Origin: Monoplex corrugatus
Lineage: Eukaryota; Mollusca; Gastropoda; Littorinimorpha; Ranellidae
NCBI GenBank assembly: GCA_030674185.1
Contig: CM060312.1
Location: 35,505,862-35,569,861, forward strand
Direction of reading: 5' to 3'
Length of the DNA: 64,000 bases
Shown piece by piece: positions 10,217 to 20,262 of the stretch; the first letter of the stretch is position 1, and every line of letters starts with the position of its first letter. The position numbers were made by a program, and so were the translations under genes. Under the pieces are notes generated by a model. The model saw only the letters and a list, made by a program, of their open reading frames with translations, was not told the origin of the DNA and did not search any database.

Positions 10217-11842
10217 AGCTACGCACAAAAAGTTAAGGATCACTATGAGAAAACAGGTGCGTAATAAACTCAGTTCGCTACTGTTATTTATTTCTCAGTC
10301 CAGCCAAATTATTGAATTCTTGTTCAGCTGTAAGTGGGCGATGTTGTGTTAGTGCGAAAATTGCACGGGATTCTCTACTACTGAGCTTGGCCGCAAACGG
10401 AAAAGCGGAAACTTGCGAAAAAGGACCTTGTTTTGGACCGTTCTGCCTGAACACATTGCACAAGCCAGATGGAAAAACCATTATGCACGTGCAAGGACTG
10501 CTGTTTATGTGTGAGATGCTGTCTCTTGCTTGGCTTTATAAGAAGACATTCCACCAGTAGTAGGCCTGATCTGACAATGCCTCCACGACGAAAATTGAGC
10601 GAGTTTGAGAGGGGACGAGCTGTTGCATGGTTCCAAGATGGTGTTCCCAAGCGAGAAGTGGCCAGGCGACTTCAGGTGTCCATCTGGTCATTGTCAGACT
10701 GATTCAACGCTTCACAGCCACTGGGAGGTTCCATGAAAGACGCAGATCTGGTCGACTGAAGAAGACAAACCCACGTGAAGATCGTCTCATTGAACGACAA
10801 GCCCTGCAGACAAGAACAGCCTCTTCCAGCATCATTCGAAGGCAGCTGAGGGTGGCTACTAACATCAACATCAGCCAGCAGACCATACGGAACCGCCTTC
10901 ATGGGTTTAACCTCCGTTCTCGTCGCCCAGCTGTACGGCCACGCTTAACTCCAGCCCATAGGGCAGCATGCCGCGCCTTCTGCAGACGTCACGTGAGGTG
11001 GACACGTCAGCAATGGTCCCAGGTCCTGTTCAGTGATGAATCACGCTTCACCATGAACCACAACGACGGCCGACTGAGGGTCTGGAGGCGCCCAGGACAA
11101 CGCTTTATTGACACCACTGTCCAAGAAAAGGTGGCCTTTGGTGGAGGTTCTGTAATGGTCTGGAGGGCCTTCAGCCTTCACCAAAACACCCTTGTATCAT
11201 GTACAGGGTAACCTGACTGGCCTCCGATACTGGGATGAGATCCTTCGACCGCTGGCTGTGCCTACATTGCAGCAGATGGGACCGACGGCTGTCTACCAGG
11301 ATGACAACGCTCGCCCCCACGGGCAAGGGTGGTCAACGACTTCCTGCAGCAGTCTGGAGTCAACAGAATGGAGTGGCCAGCATGCAGTTCCGATCTCAAC
11401 CCGATTGAGAACCTCTGGGATGAGCTGGATCGCAAAGTGAGGAGCAACCACCCCCCTCCCAGGGATGCCCAACACCTCTACCAGATGCTGCAGGCTGAGT
11501 GGCAGGCGCTTCCACAGAGGATCTTCACCAACCTGGTCAACTCGATGAGGACTCGCTGCGTCGAGTGCCAGAACAGCCATGGCGGTTACACGCATTACTG
11601 AACTTTTGGGAGCATCAGAATGTCCTGTCTTGTGATTTCAATGACTTTGGGAAATCAAATTTCGATACGTACCCACTTTGATCAAATGTACACACCAAAC
11701 GATTGCTCGAAATTGAAGGCATTGTGTATCGTTATCGCTAAAGCATGGAATTAAATGTTTGCCAAACTTCAACGCATTGGCTTTCTTATTTTGAAAGTTA
11801 TGAATTTTTGTGCAAGTGATCCTTAACTTTTTGTGCGTAGTG
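10217..11842 (+). mobile_element. Tc1-type DNA transposon
   Basis: A 1626 bp element flanked by TA on both sides (10215-10216 and 11843-11844), the target duplication typical of Tc1/mariner. The terminal inverted repeats share CTACGCACAAAAAGTTAAGG followed by ATCACT (10219-10244 and the reverse complement near 11815-11840), with two mismatches at the outermost three bases. The transposase reading frame inside (10577-11601) is broken, so this copy is non-autonomous. Confidence 0.95.
10577..11601 (+). pseudogene. Tc1-like transposase, frameshifted
   Basis: It encodes a DDE transposase of the Tc1/IS630 superfamily, which cuts and pastes its element at TA sites. The ATG at 10577 opens MPPRRKLSEFERGRAVAWFQ, a Tc1-type paired helix-turn-helix start, and this frame fails near 10680. 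The next frame carries the second DNA-binding half and SDESRF with the first catalytic Asp near 11035. After a shift near 11200, a third frame carries YQDDNARPH (second Asp, near 11300). Another shift near 11320 leads to DLNPIENLWDELDR with the third acidic residue near 11410. The end at 11601 reads NSHGGYTHY. All three acidic residues are present, but at least three frameshifts separate them. Confidence 0.92.
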
Positions 11843-11888
11843 TATATGCAATGTTGGTTTTGGGGTGCCACCTCTAGCAATGCTTATC
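11843..11888. repeat. 77 bp tandem pair, right part of second unit
   Basis: Continuation of the unit interrupted by the Tc1 transposon. It matches 10140-10185 with a few substitutions. Confidence 0.85.
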
Positions 11889-12539
11889 TACGTTTGTGAT
11901 CTGTGCGAATGATGCAACATGTTGTCTTGTTTGTCAGTAATAAAATTTGTGTAACTGTACTTTGTCCAAGGATTTCCTTATTCAGTTCGTGAAAGGGGAT
12001 GTTAGAGCTGATAGGTCTGTTCTCTGTCTTTCCACTCTAGTTCAAGCCTTAGCGAGCTTGACAGTGGATTACATGTGGACTCTATAAAATTAAAACAAAC
12101 AAATCTCCAACCCCAACCCACCCCAATCCTCACCCCTATTTTTTAAGTCTAATATTCCTATTAGTAAGAGCAACTAACAAGGAAAGAAGTGATTGAACCA
12201 AAAACGACAGAAGAATCACCTCCGTGAAGTTTTTACTCCCATTTGAACACAGGAATGAACTCCCAAACACATCCGGGTTCTTTGACTAAAGAAGAAAGTT
12301 GTCAGTACCAACGTCTCTTAGATGTTGAAAATCCTGACTCAGCTGGTTACTTACTCTCACTCTCTGCACCTCTTTCTTCTCTCTCTGCTTATCTCTATTT
12401 CTCTGTCTCTGTCTGTCTGTCTGTCTCTGTCTCTCTTATCTCTTAGTGTGCAATAATTTGTCTGTTAATTGTCACATAACCTTTAAATAAAGAATATACG
12501 CAAACACGCTCTCTGTCGCACACAAAAACGCTCTCTGTT
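11889..12539. other. Gene-free stretch with polyadenylation-like signal
   Basis: TAATAAAATTTGTGTAACTG near 11939 could be the 3' end of the unclassified repeat unit that holds the monomer array and the Tc1 insertion. The sequence then becomes C/T-rich with TCTG repeats near 12405-12440. No gene is recognised. Confidence 0.4.
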
Positions 12540-12887
12540 ACACACAAACACGTTCACACACACTCACGCACACACACACACACATGTACTCACACACACA
12601 AAATTATATACATTGTATGTGTGTGGCGCGTTTATGTGTATGTGTAAACGTGCTTGCGTCTTTGTGTATGTATGTATGCATCTATGTATATGCACATCCT
12701 TTTCAGAGGTGTTGATGGATGTGTACGCGTGTATGTGTGTGTTATTGTTTTGTTAACGTGTTCACTTGGTGGTTATGTGTGTGTGTCGTGATATGTGTGT
12801 ATGTGTTCGTGTGTGTGTGCGTTCATAGATGTGTGTGTGTGCTTGCATGTGTGTGGCTAGTGATGTGTGTGTGTGATGTGTGTAGTG

Positions 12888-12919
<32 letters not shown>

Positions 12920-12951
12920 GTGTGTGTGTGTGGTGTGTGTGTGTGTGTGTG
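12540..12951. repeat. CA and GT microsatellites
   Basis: (CA)n at about 12550-12600, imperfect GT repeats from 12615 and dense (TG)n at about 12860-12951. The change from CA to GT makes an imperfect foldback. The 133-codon frame over it is a repeat artefact. Confidence 0.9.
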
Positions 12952-13254
12952 TTCTAGCAACAAAATGACACTCAGATTGGTCACGTGGCTTGACTGTCTT
13001 AATGTAGGCCCTAATGGTAATATATTTAACGTTTTTTTCCCCCCAGATTCTAGGCATGCCTTATCTTTTACAGGTCTGGTCGTTATCTCGGATTTTCACA
13101 TAACTTCATCAGTTATGTAAATAATCAAGCATTACTTATATAAATATCGTACGTTAGTCGTGTGTAAGTTTAAACTAAAAGCATTCCCCTCAACAGTTTT
13201 GCTTTTATGATGATCACAATTCAAACTAATTTAATTAATTGAGAAAAAGTGTAT

Positions 13255-13690
13255 GTGTATGTGCATGCATGTACACATGTACGTACGTACATGTATGTGT
13301 GTATGTATGTATGTATGCATGTATGCATGCATGCATGTATGTATGTATGTATGTATGTATGTATGTATGTATGTATGTATGTATGTATGTATGTATGTAT
13401 GAATGTATGTATGTATGTATGTATGTATGTGTAGGTGTGCAGGCATGCATGTATGTACGTACGTACGTACGTACGTAATGTATGTATGTATATACATATG
13501 TATGTAGGTGTATGTGTGTATGTATGTATGTATGTATGTATGTATGTATGTATGTATGTATGTATGTATGTATGTGTATGCAAATGTGCAAGTATGAATG
13601 TATGCAAATATGTATGTACTGTATGTATGTATGTATGTACGTATGTACCTACGTACATATATACAATATATGTATGTATATATTATGCGT
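13255..13690. repeat. (ATGT)n microsatellite with ACGT interruptions
   Basis: Long TATG tracts at 13300-13430 and 13505-13575, separated by ACGTACGT segments (13272-13290, 13456-13477) and GTGT parts. ACGT and GTAC words make many small palindromes. All long frames over it are period-4 artefacts in three frames. Confidence 0.95.
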
Positions 13691-13699
13691 GCGTGTATT

Positions 13700-14634
13700 A
13701 TGTATAAAAGCACCTGTCCTAGAGTTTTGAATCCGGATTAGTCACAAAACAAGGACTGATCGTATTTCTAAACCCATTTTCCCTTCCTTTCCCTTACCCC
13801 ACTTTATAAAACCTTCAAGGATGGTCCAGGTGAACATTTGAAAGGAGATAGGCACAATAAGTTTGAGTTTGTTCAAAATTCAATGCACGTACGTACATGT
13901 ATGCGTTCCACCCAAATCTGCCAGCTGCTATCTGGCAGGCTCCCTTAGCCCCATGTGTTGACAAACTCTGGAAATGGAGAGGAGGCGAGAAGGACCTATG
14001 AAACACTATGCTGAAACTGCCAGAGCGTTGAATTTTTTACAAAGTGATGTTGTTCTTGAACCCATTTCTGTCTTATAGTCTATTGGGATATATATGTGTT
14101 TTACGGCTGTAATATTTTATCTATACACAAGAAAGACAGATAGAAAATTACACGAGTAGTGAGACATATACTGCACTACAATTACACATGACTGGACAAA
14201 GTCTCTCCAGAAAAAAAGAGCTCATAATCATGTGAAAGATACACCTGACACACTTTACTTGAGTGTTGAATCTTTAAACAAGAAGTATTCATGAACATCA
14301 AATTAATTGTGAAGCTTCTACATTATGTATGCATATTTTAACCTGCTTAAATCCACATTTTTTACGTACGCCAGAAATTAAGAATACAAAAAGAAATCTA
14401 TGCTCACATCTGTGGGACAAAAGGTCTCTCCTCAAGAGGGCACTCTAGTGAAAAAAAAAAAATCAAATCAAAATCCTGTTCAACAATTACAGTAGCCTAC
14501 AAAGCAGATTTCTACATAAGAAATAATTTTTACCGATGTCCTTATAAGCCTCAAAATTCCACAAAAGAGAACGATTGCTGTTTTTTTTTTTTTTTTTCGT
14601 ACCGGTACTGAATTTACGTTTTATTTGCCTTTCC
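13700..14634. other. Gene-free stretch
   Basis: AT-rich sequence with A and T runs at 14451 and 14580. No exon, RNA gene or known element recognised. Confidence 0.5.
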
Positions 14635-14638
14635 TTAA

Positions 14639-14789
14639 CCCTTTGACTCCCGCACCCTAGCCACCAATTGCAAAAACTTAACTCTTTGATCCCTCACCCT
14701 GGGTGATGGAATCAAAGGGTAAAATTCTTGCTTTGTTAGTATGGTTGGCAATGCAGGATGATGGTGGACACGGTGTGGGAGTCAATGGG
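14639..14789. mobile_element. piggyBac-like MITE
   Basis: A 151 bp element flanked by TTAA on both sides (14635-14638 and 14790-14793). Terminal inverted repeats are CCCTTTGACTCCCGCACC on the left and GGTGTGGGAGTCAATGGG on the right, with two mismatches. A second, inner inverted repeat (CTTTGATCCCTCACCC with GGGTGATGGAATCAAAGG, about 14682-14720) lies inside. TTAA duplication and a CCC start are typical of the piggyBac superfamily. It has no coding capacity. Confidence 0.85.
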
Positions 14790-14830
14790 TTAAATCACTT
14801 TTCAGGCTACAACTACAATGTAAACTTCAC

Positions 14831-15100
14831 ACCGACACAGAGTTAGACAAAGAAAATAAAGACCGAAAACGCCTGTTCATGTTCTTTGATAGCTTTATGT
14901 ATGTATGGTCATTGTCCATTGTTGTGCCTTACTTTTTTTTTTCTTAATTCAAATTGAATGTACTCCACCGACACAGAGTTAGACAACGAAAATAAAGACC
15001 AAAAACGCCTGTTCATGTTCTTTGATAGCTTTATGTATGTATGGTCATTGTCCATTGTGCCTTACTTTTTTTTTTTCTTAATTCAAATTGAATGTACTCC
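14831..15100. repeat. 136 bp tandem duplication
   Basis: Units start with ACCGACACAGAGTTAGACAA at 14831 and 14967 and both end in ATTGAATGTACTCC. They differ by only a few substitutions and a 3 bp gap (GTTGTGCC versus GTGCC), so the duplication is recent. Confidence 0.95.
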
Positions 15101-15143
15101 TCGATCATGATCGAACAGTTGGAACAGCAATCATGAAAAGTTT

Positions 15144-15246
<103 letters not shown>

Positions 15247-15488
15247 AATACGATCCCCAATATGGCTCCTTGACCAGTTTCGGACGGGCTTCACATCGCC
15301 ATTGAAGAACAAAGAATCAGATTGATTCCAAACTGATTGACCTGTCTCCACCTTCCCCACAAGTGATTGATCAATCTGTCCATTCATCAAATTCATTAAG
15401 AAAACACTCCGCACAGCTGAATCCGAATTTTTTATCAACCTAAACGAAAACCCAATTGTTCCTTATGCTCAGATTGTGGATAAGTTAT

Positions 15489-16034
15489 GACAATGTAAAG
15501 ACAGGAACCAGAAGAACAAGAAAACCGAAAAAAGAACGCATATTCAATAGGCCTACAACAAAACAAGACAAGACAGGCGCAAATTTTCGGCCAACCGGCC
15601 TTTGTCAAGCGCGAATGCACGATCACAAACAGACACCAAACAACGGATGATAAGAAAAAGACTAAAACTTCCCTGATAAGAAAAAAGACTAAAACTTCCC
15701 TGCCGCCTCGTCCAGTGGATAAAAAAGGGACTAATAACAGACACCAAACAACGAATGATAAGAAAAAGACTAAAACTTCCCTGATAAGAAAAAAGACTAA
15801 AACTTCCCTGCCGCCTCGTCCAGTGGATAAAAAAGGGAATAGTCCCTGCCGCCTCGTCCAGTGGATAAAAAAAGGGAATAGTCCCTTTTTTTATCCACTG
15901 GACGAGGCGGCAGGGAAGTTTTTAGTCTTTTTCTTATCATCCGTTGTTTGGTGTCTGTCTGTGATCGTGCATTCGCGCTTGACAAAGGCCAGTTGGCCGA
16001 AAATTTGCGCCCGTCTTGTCTTCTTGTATTGAGT
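15489..16034. repeat. Foldback repeat F with perfect 35 bp hairpin
   Basis: The left half (15489-15877) is the reverse complement of material in the right half (15882-16034). At the centre, 15843-15877 and 15882-15916 are perfect 35 bp inverted arms with a 4 nt loop. The left half holds two 108 bp direct units (ACAGACACCAAACAAC at 15629 and 15737). A conserved GACAAAGGCC(A/G)GTTGGCCG segment followed by AAAA lies at 15981-16002 and inverted near 15575-15605. Further copies of the unit lie at 18953-19145 and 49725-49890. The family was not identified; a Penelope-like or other non-LTR tail origin is possible. Confidence 0.85.
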
Positions 16035-16065
16035 ATTAGTCCCGTTTTTATCCAATGGACGAGGC

Positions 16066-18956
16066 GGCAAAGTAAAAGAACTAGAGCACGAGCTGAGACG
16101 CTACCAATGGGACATTGTGGGTATATCGGAAGTAAGATGGACAGGCTTCGGAGAAGCAATCACAGAGGAAGGACACAAGATGTGGTACAGTGGTGAAGAG
16201 TCACTACATGAAAATGGCGTAGCTTTCATCGTACGCAAAGAAGTCATTGGATGCATCATGAGCTGCACGCCTGTCAACAGCAGAATCATCAGCATTCGGG
16301 TGTCAGCCAAACCAAAGAACATCACCATCATACAAGTGTATGCTCCAACTACCAGCCATGAAGACCAGGTGGTTGAAGAATTCTATGAGAAAATAGAAGA
16401 CACCATCGGAAAAGCCCCCAGGAAAGACATCATCATAGTTCAGGGGGACTTCAACGCCAAAGTCGGCCCAGATGCCTACAAAAACTGGGCTGGAACAGTG
16501 GGTCAATTTGGCACAGGGGAAACTAATGACAGGGGACTTCGCCTTCTGGAGTTTGCCTGCACCCAACGGCTCACCATTGCCAACACCCTCTACCCCCACA
16601 AACTGTCAAGAAGAACAACCTGGCATGCGCCGAACGGAAAGACTCACAACCAGATCGACTTTGTCCTCACACCGCGGCGCTTCAAATCAAGCATTAATAA
16701 AGCAAAGACGAGGACATACCCTGGAGCTGATATAGGCAGCGACCACGACCTCGTGCTGCTCACAATGAAGATCAAATTGAAAAAGAAGTACCAAGCTGCG
16801 CAGCCACGCATCAAGTTTGACCTGGAAAAGCTAAAAGATCCAGAGATAGAAGAGGCATTCCAGGCACAGCTCGGGGGGCGGTTCGCGGCACTCAACTTCC
16901 TGGACAGCGACATCAACGACCTCACAAACAACTTTGGTGAGGCAGTCCGCGAAACAGCAGAGGAGGTACTGGGGCGACAGAGGAAGAAACACCAAGCATG
17001 GATCTCAAATGACATCCTTGACCTCTGCGACAACAGAAGATCACTGAAGAAGACGAAAAACTCCAGCCCTGAAGAAGCCGCACAGTATCGTAAAACCAAC
17101 AACCTTGTAAAGAAGAAAATGATTGAAGCCAAAGAACAATGGATCAACAACCAGTGTGAGAACATCGAGAAAGGCATGAAAAAAGGAAACAGCAAACATG
17201 CCTTCACCACACTGAAAAACCTTACCAAGACGCAGCAAAACAGATCGTCAGTCATCGAGGATACCTCAGGCGAGCTGCTGACAGAAAGCTCCGCTGTTCT
17301 GAACAGATGGACGCAGTACTGCCAAGAACTATACAACTACCCAACACAGCCAGATGACAGTTTGTTTCAGGGGGACTCAACACCATTGAGGGAATCCTCA
17401 CCGCTACCAGTGATGAGAGAAGAAGTGGAAGAAGCCATCCGCAGCCTACCAGCAGGGAAATCACCTGGAGCAGACAATATCCCAGCAGAGCTGCTCAAAC
17501 ATGGAGGGAATGATTTGGTCACTCGTGTAACATCGATTTGTCAGAAGATCTGGGAGACAAAACAGTGGCCCACAGAATGGACTCAATCACTCATCATCCC
17601 CCTGCCCAAAAAGGGAAATATGCGCCAATGCCAGAACTACAGAACAATAAGTCTCATTAGCCACACCAGCAAGATCATGCTCAGAGTCATATTGAATCGA
17701 CTGAAGAAAGAAGCGGAAGAACACCTTGCGGAAGAACAAGCTGGATTTAGGGCGGGCAGAAGCACAGTAGAACAGATCTTCACCTGCCGGATAATGATGG
17801 AGAAACATCTGCAGCATCAGAGAGACCTGTTCCACAACTTCATAGACTTTAAAAAAGCATTCGACAGGGTGTGGCATAAGGGTTTGTGGCAGGTGCTAAG
17901 AAAGTTTGGCATTGAGGAAGGTCTCGTCCAAACCATCCAGGCGCTGTATAACACTGCCAGCAGCGCAGTTCTCCTCAACAACCAGATAGGGGACTACTTC
18001 AAGACCACAGTTGGAGTCCGTCAAGGCTGCCTACTCTCTCCCGTGCTGTTCAATCTCTTCCTGGAGAACATCATGCGTGAAGCCCTCCATGACTTCCACT
18101 CCACTGTCTCCATCGGAGGAAGAACCATCAACAACCTGAGGTTCGCAGATGACATCGACCTGATGGGAGGCAGCAACGAAGAACTACAAGACCTGACCAT
18201 GAGACTGGAAGAAAGTGCAGGTGCACACGGAATGGAAGTGAGCACAGAAAAAAGCAAAGTCCTGGTCAACAGCACAACCAACACCCATGCTGAAATCTAC
18301 ATGAACGGGCAACAGCTTGAAGAAGTGGACGCTTTCAAATACCTTGGCGCCACTCTCACCAAAGACGGTCGCTCTACAACAGAAATCAAGACCAGACTAG
18401 CGATCGCAACAGCAGCGATGGTAAAGCTAAACAAGATCTGGAAGAGCAGAGAGATCGGCTTTCCATCGAAGATGAAGCTGTACAAGTCCCTGGTGCTCCC
18501 CATCCTGCTGTATGGATGCGAGAGCTGGACCATGACAGCAGAGACCACCAAGAGAATCCAGACGTTTGAAACTAAATGCTTCAGGCGCTTGCTCGGGATC
18601 TCTTGGCAAGATCGGAAGACAAACGACTTTGTGTGGAGCCAAATAACAACACTCGCAGGCCCACAAGAACCCCTCCTGGCAACAGTCAAGAACAGGAAGC
18701 TGTCGTGGTTCGGGCATGTCACACGCCACAACTCACTGCCCAAAACGGTCCTCCAGGGTACACTGGGAGGCGGCAGACGAAGGGGACGACAAGCCAAATG
18801 CTGGATGGACAACATCAAAGAATGGACCAGGTTGGATGGCCCCACGCTGGTGCGACAGGCGGAGGACAGGACCGGTTGGCGACGGCTGGCTTCAAGAGTG
18901 TCTCTCATCTCTCCTCTACGCCCATCACGGGCAGGAGAATGATGATGATGATGATT
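16066..18956 (+). mobile_element. RTE-like LINE (family B), long open frame, 5'-truncated
   Basis: The element is inserted inside a repeat-F unit. Its left end is at GGCAAAGTAAAAGAACTAGA (16066) and its right end is the short (TGA)n-type tail at 18940-18955, typical of RTE-like elements. Nearly the same ~34 bp, starting ATTAGTCCC and ending CGAGGC(G/A)GCA, lies on both sides (16035-16069 and 18953-18987). This fits a target-site duplication or the boundary of tandem repeat-F units. The coding region is open throughout, but the endonuclease lacks its first motif. Confidence 0.9.
16117..18942 (+). CDS. Endonuclease-reverse transcriptase of LINE family B
   Basis: An uninterrupted frame of 941 codons is counted from the GTG at 16117; it is open upstream to 16033. 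LINE homology begins at GKVKELEHELRRYQWDIVG, so the start codon of the original protein is missing and no true start can be chosen. Domains counted from 16117: endonuclease with ISEVRWTG (residues 3-10), QGDFNAKVG near 109-117, RRTTWHAPNGKTHNQIDFVL near 168-187 and GSDHDLVLL near 207-215; RT with YRTISLISHTSKIMLRVILN near 508-527, FIDFKKAFDRVWH, GVRQGCLLSPVLF and catalytic FADD near 676-679; and a C-terminal region with YGCESWTM and TFETKCFRRLLG. RT motifs look intact. The missing N-terminal Asn motif should make the endonuclease inactive. Confidence 0.9.
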   Translation: MGISEVRWTGFGEAITEEGHKMWYSGEESLHENGVAFIVRKEVIGCIMSCTPVNSRIISIRVSAKPKNITIIQVYAPTTSHEDQVVEEFYEKIEDTIGKAPRKDIIIVQGDFNAKVGPDAYKNWAGTVGQFGTGETNDRGLRLLEFACTQRLTIANTLYPHKLSRRTTWHAPNGKTHNQIDFVLTPRRFKSSINKAKTRTYPGADIGSDHDLVLLTMKIKLKKKYQAAQPRIKFDLEKLKDPEIEEAFQAQLGGRFAALNFLDSDINDLTNNFGEAVRETAEEVLGRQRKKHQAWISNDILDLCDNRRSLKKTKNSSPEEAAQYRKTNNLVKKKMIEAKEQWINNQCENIEKGMKKGNSKHAFTTLKNLTKTQQNRSSVIEDTSGELLTESSAVLNRWTQYCQELYNYPTQPDDSLFQGDSTPLRESSPLPVMREEVEEAIRSLPAGKSPGADNIPAELLKHGGNDLVTRVTSICQKIWETKQWPTEWTQSLIIPLPKKGNMRQCQNYRTISLISHTSKIMLRVILNRLKKEAEEHLAEEQAGFRAGRSTVEQIFTCRIMMEKHLQHQRDLFHNFIDFKKAFDRVWHKGLWQVLRKFGIEEGLVQTIQALYNTASSAVLLNNQIGDYFKTTVGVRQGCLLSPVLFNLFLENIMREALHDFHSTVSIGGRTINNLRFADDIDLMGGSNEELQDLTMRLEESAGAHGMEVSTEKSKVLVNSTTNTHAEIYMNGQQLEEVDAFKYLGATLTKDGRSTTEIKTRLAIATAAMVKLNKIWKSREIGFPSKMKLYKSLVLPILLYGCESWTMTAETTKRIQTFETKCFRRLLGISWQDRKTNDFVWSQITTLAGPQEPLLATVKNRKLSWFGHVTRHNSLPKTVLQGTLGGGRRRGRQAKCWMDNIKEWTRLDGPTLVRQAEDRTGWRRLASRVSLISPLRPSRAGE

Positions 18957-19145
18957 AGTCCCTTTTTTATCCACTGGACGAGGCAGCAGGGAAGTTTTAG
19001 TCTTTTTCTTATCATCCGTTGTTTGGTGTGTTTGTGATCGTGCAATCGCGCTTGACAAAGGCCGGTTGGCCGAAAATTTGCGCCCGTCTTGTCTTGTATT
19101 GAGTACGCGTTCTTTTTCGGTTTTCTTGTTCTTCTGGTTCCTGTT
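18957..19145 (+). repeat. Repeat F, copy resuming after the LINE
   Basis: Matches the right half of the foldback (15882-16034): CCACTGGACGAGGC, TTAGTCTTTTTCTTATCATC, CGTTGTTTGGTGT, then the conserved TTGACAAAGGCCGGTTGGCC segment at 19052-19071. It extends further than the 5' copy, to CGGTTTTCTTGTTCTTCTGG near 19118-19138. Confidence 0.85.
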
Positions 19146-19735
19146 TGCTAAGACGCGGGCAATCGCACTTATTTTGGATAACATAAAGACAGTTTCATGA
19201 CTTTGTTGCTAAACCCATCACATCCGTAATATAAGCCTACTGTCGTTTCAGGAATACTGACTGTGTCTCGAGGAAAAGTTTTTCAGAACAAAATGCTCTT
19301 AAATTCTCAAAATTTTAATAAGGAATAGTGTTGTTTTGTATTGTGTTTTCAAGACCTCTGCTGTCGATAAGTATCATTACATTCTTTTGCTGTGAATTAT
19401 TTCCAGAATGTCAATGCCCAGAAGATAACATATAAATAGTAGGTATTTTTAGCTTTCCCGATGTTCCTGAGTTGTCACAATATTATCAAAGCGAGTTTCT
19501 TTTGCCCGACGGATCAAGTATTTAACACAGTATCTTCGTGTTTAAATACAGGACAACTGTTCTCTCTCTTTTTTTTTTTAAACCGATCTCGTATTTAAAT
19601 GGCTGTATTAATATGGACATTAAACCATGGGGGTAAGAGTGCATTATTTACACATTTTCTTCTAAGCGGAGCATGTTTGTCACAAACGTTTGATAATAAT
19701 TCATAAAAGTATATCATTGCTATGTCCAGGTCACC

Positions 19736-19740
<5 letters not shown>
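19146..19740. other. Gene-free stretch
   Basis: AT-rich sequence. No coding exon, RNA gene or known repeat recognised. Confidence 0.5.

Positions 19741-19795
<55 letters not shown>
19741..19795. repeat. (GA)n microsatellite
   Basis: A 55 bp uninterrupted AG repeat. Confidence 0.95.
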
Positions 19796-19797
<2 letters not shown>

Positions 19798-20188
19798 TAA
19801 AATAAACAACAAATGCCTATATCTCGAGTATTTGCAAACCTAATTCAGTTTTGATGAGTATGCTTAGTAATGACGGGAAATGTTGTCACCATGAAACTTA
19901 CTGCGCTAATTTGAATTCCAATGTTGCGTGAAATGTGTTAAATGGGTGCAAAAAAACATAGATCATCATTATGACCTTCCCACTTTTTCTTTTCTTTTCA
20001 TTTTTGTTTGATGCAGATTATATGTCACCAACTATGCTTATAATATGACACATCTTGATGATAAGATAATTCTGATGGCTGTGAACTGTTGTTCTATTAA
20101 TATTTCTCAGTAGCACAGACTTTTGCGACAAGAAAAGCAAAATGCCACAAATGGTAGGCCTAAGTTTTCTTTATGTTTGCATTATGAA
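19796..20188. other. Gene-free stretch
   Basis: AT-rich sequence before the tRNA-like element. Nothing recognised. Confidence 0.5.
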
Positions 20189-20262
20189 TAGCCTGTTAGC
20201 TCAGTTGGGCAGAGCGCCATGCTTCTAACACAGAGGTTATGGGTTCAGTCTTTGGACAGGCC
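20189..20262 (+). repeat. tRNA-like sequence, degenerate (SINE head or tRNA pseudogene)
   Basis: GCCTGTT at the 5' end can pair with GACAGGC at the 3' end as a seven-pair acceptor stem with one G-T pair. The D arm GCTCAGTTGGGCAGAGC is intact. By alignment with tRNA-type SINE heads the anticodon loop is CTTCTAA, an Arg TCT position. The anticodon stem has only three of five pairs and the T stem (ATGGG with TTTGG around TTCAGTC) is mostly wobble. A working tRNA is unlikely. No known SINE body is recognised downstream. Confidence 0.55.

Noticed and set aside
13221..13730. Frames of up to 160 codons
   Set aside because: Period-4 ATGT repeats give open frames in all phases; no protein features.
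16644..17336. 230-codon minus-strand frame
   Set aside because: Shadow of the LINE-B open frame; no motifs of its own.
18940..18956. Idea that SINE family 1 shares its tail with LINE-A or LINE-B
   Set aside because: On the sense strand the SINE tail is (ATC)n, while the LINE tails are (GAT)n-type; these are complementary and not the same.
18297..19184. 295-codon minus-strand frame
   Set aside because: It is the shadow of the LINE-B coding frame plus repeat F.
20189..20262. A functional tRNA-Arg gene
   Set aside because: Only three of five anticodon-stem pairs form and the T stem is mostly wobble; kept only as a tRNA-like repeat.
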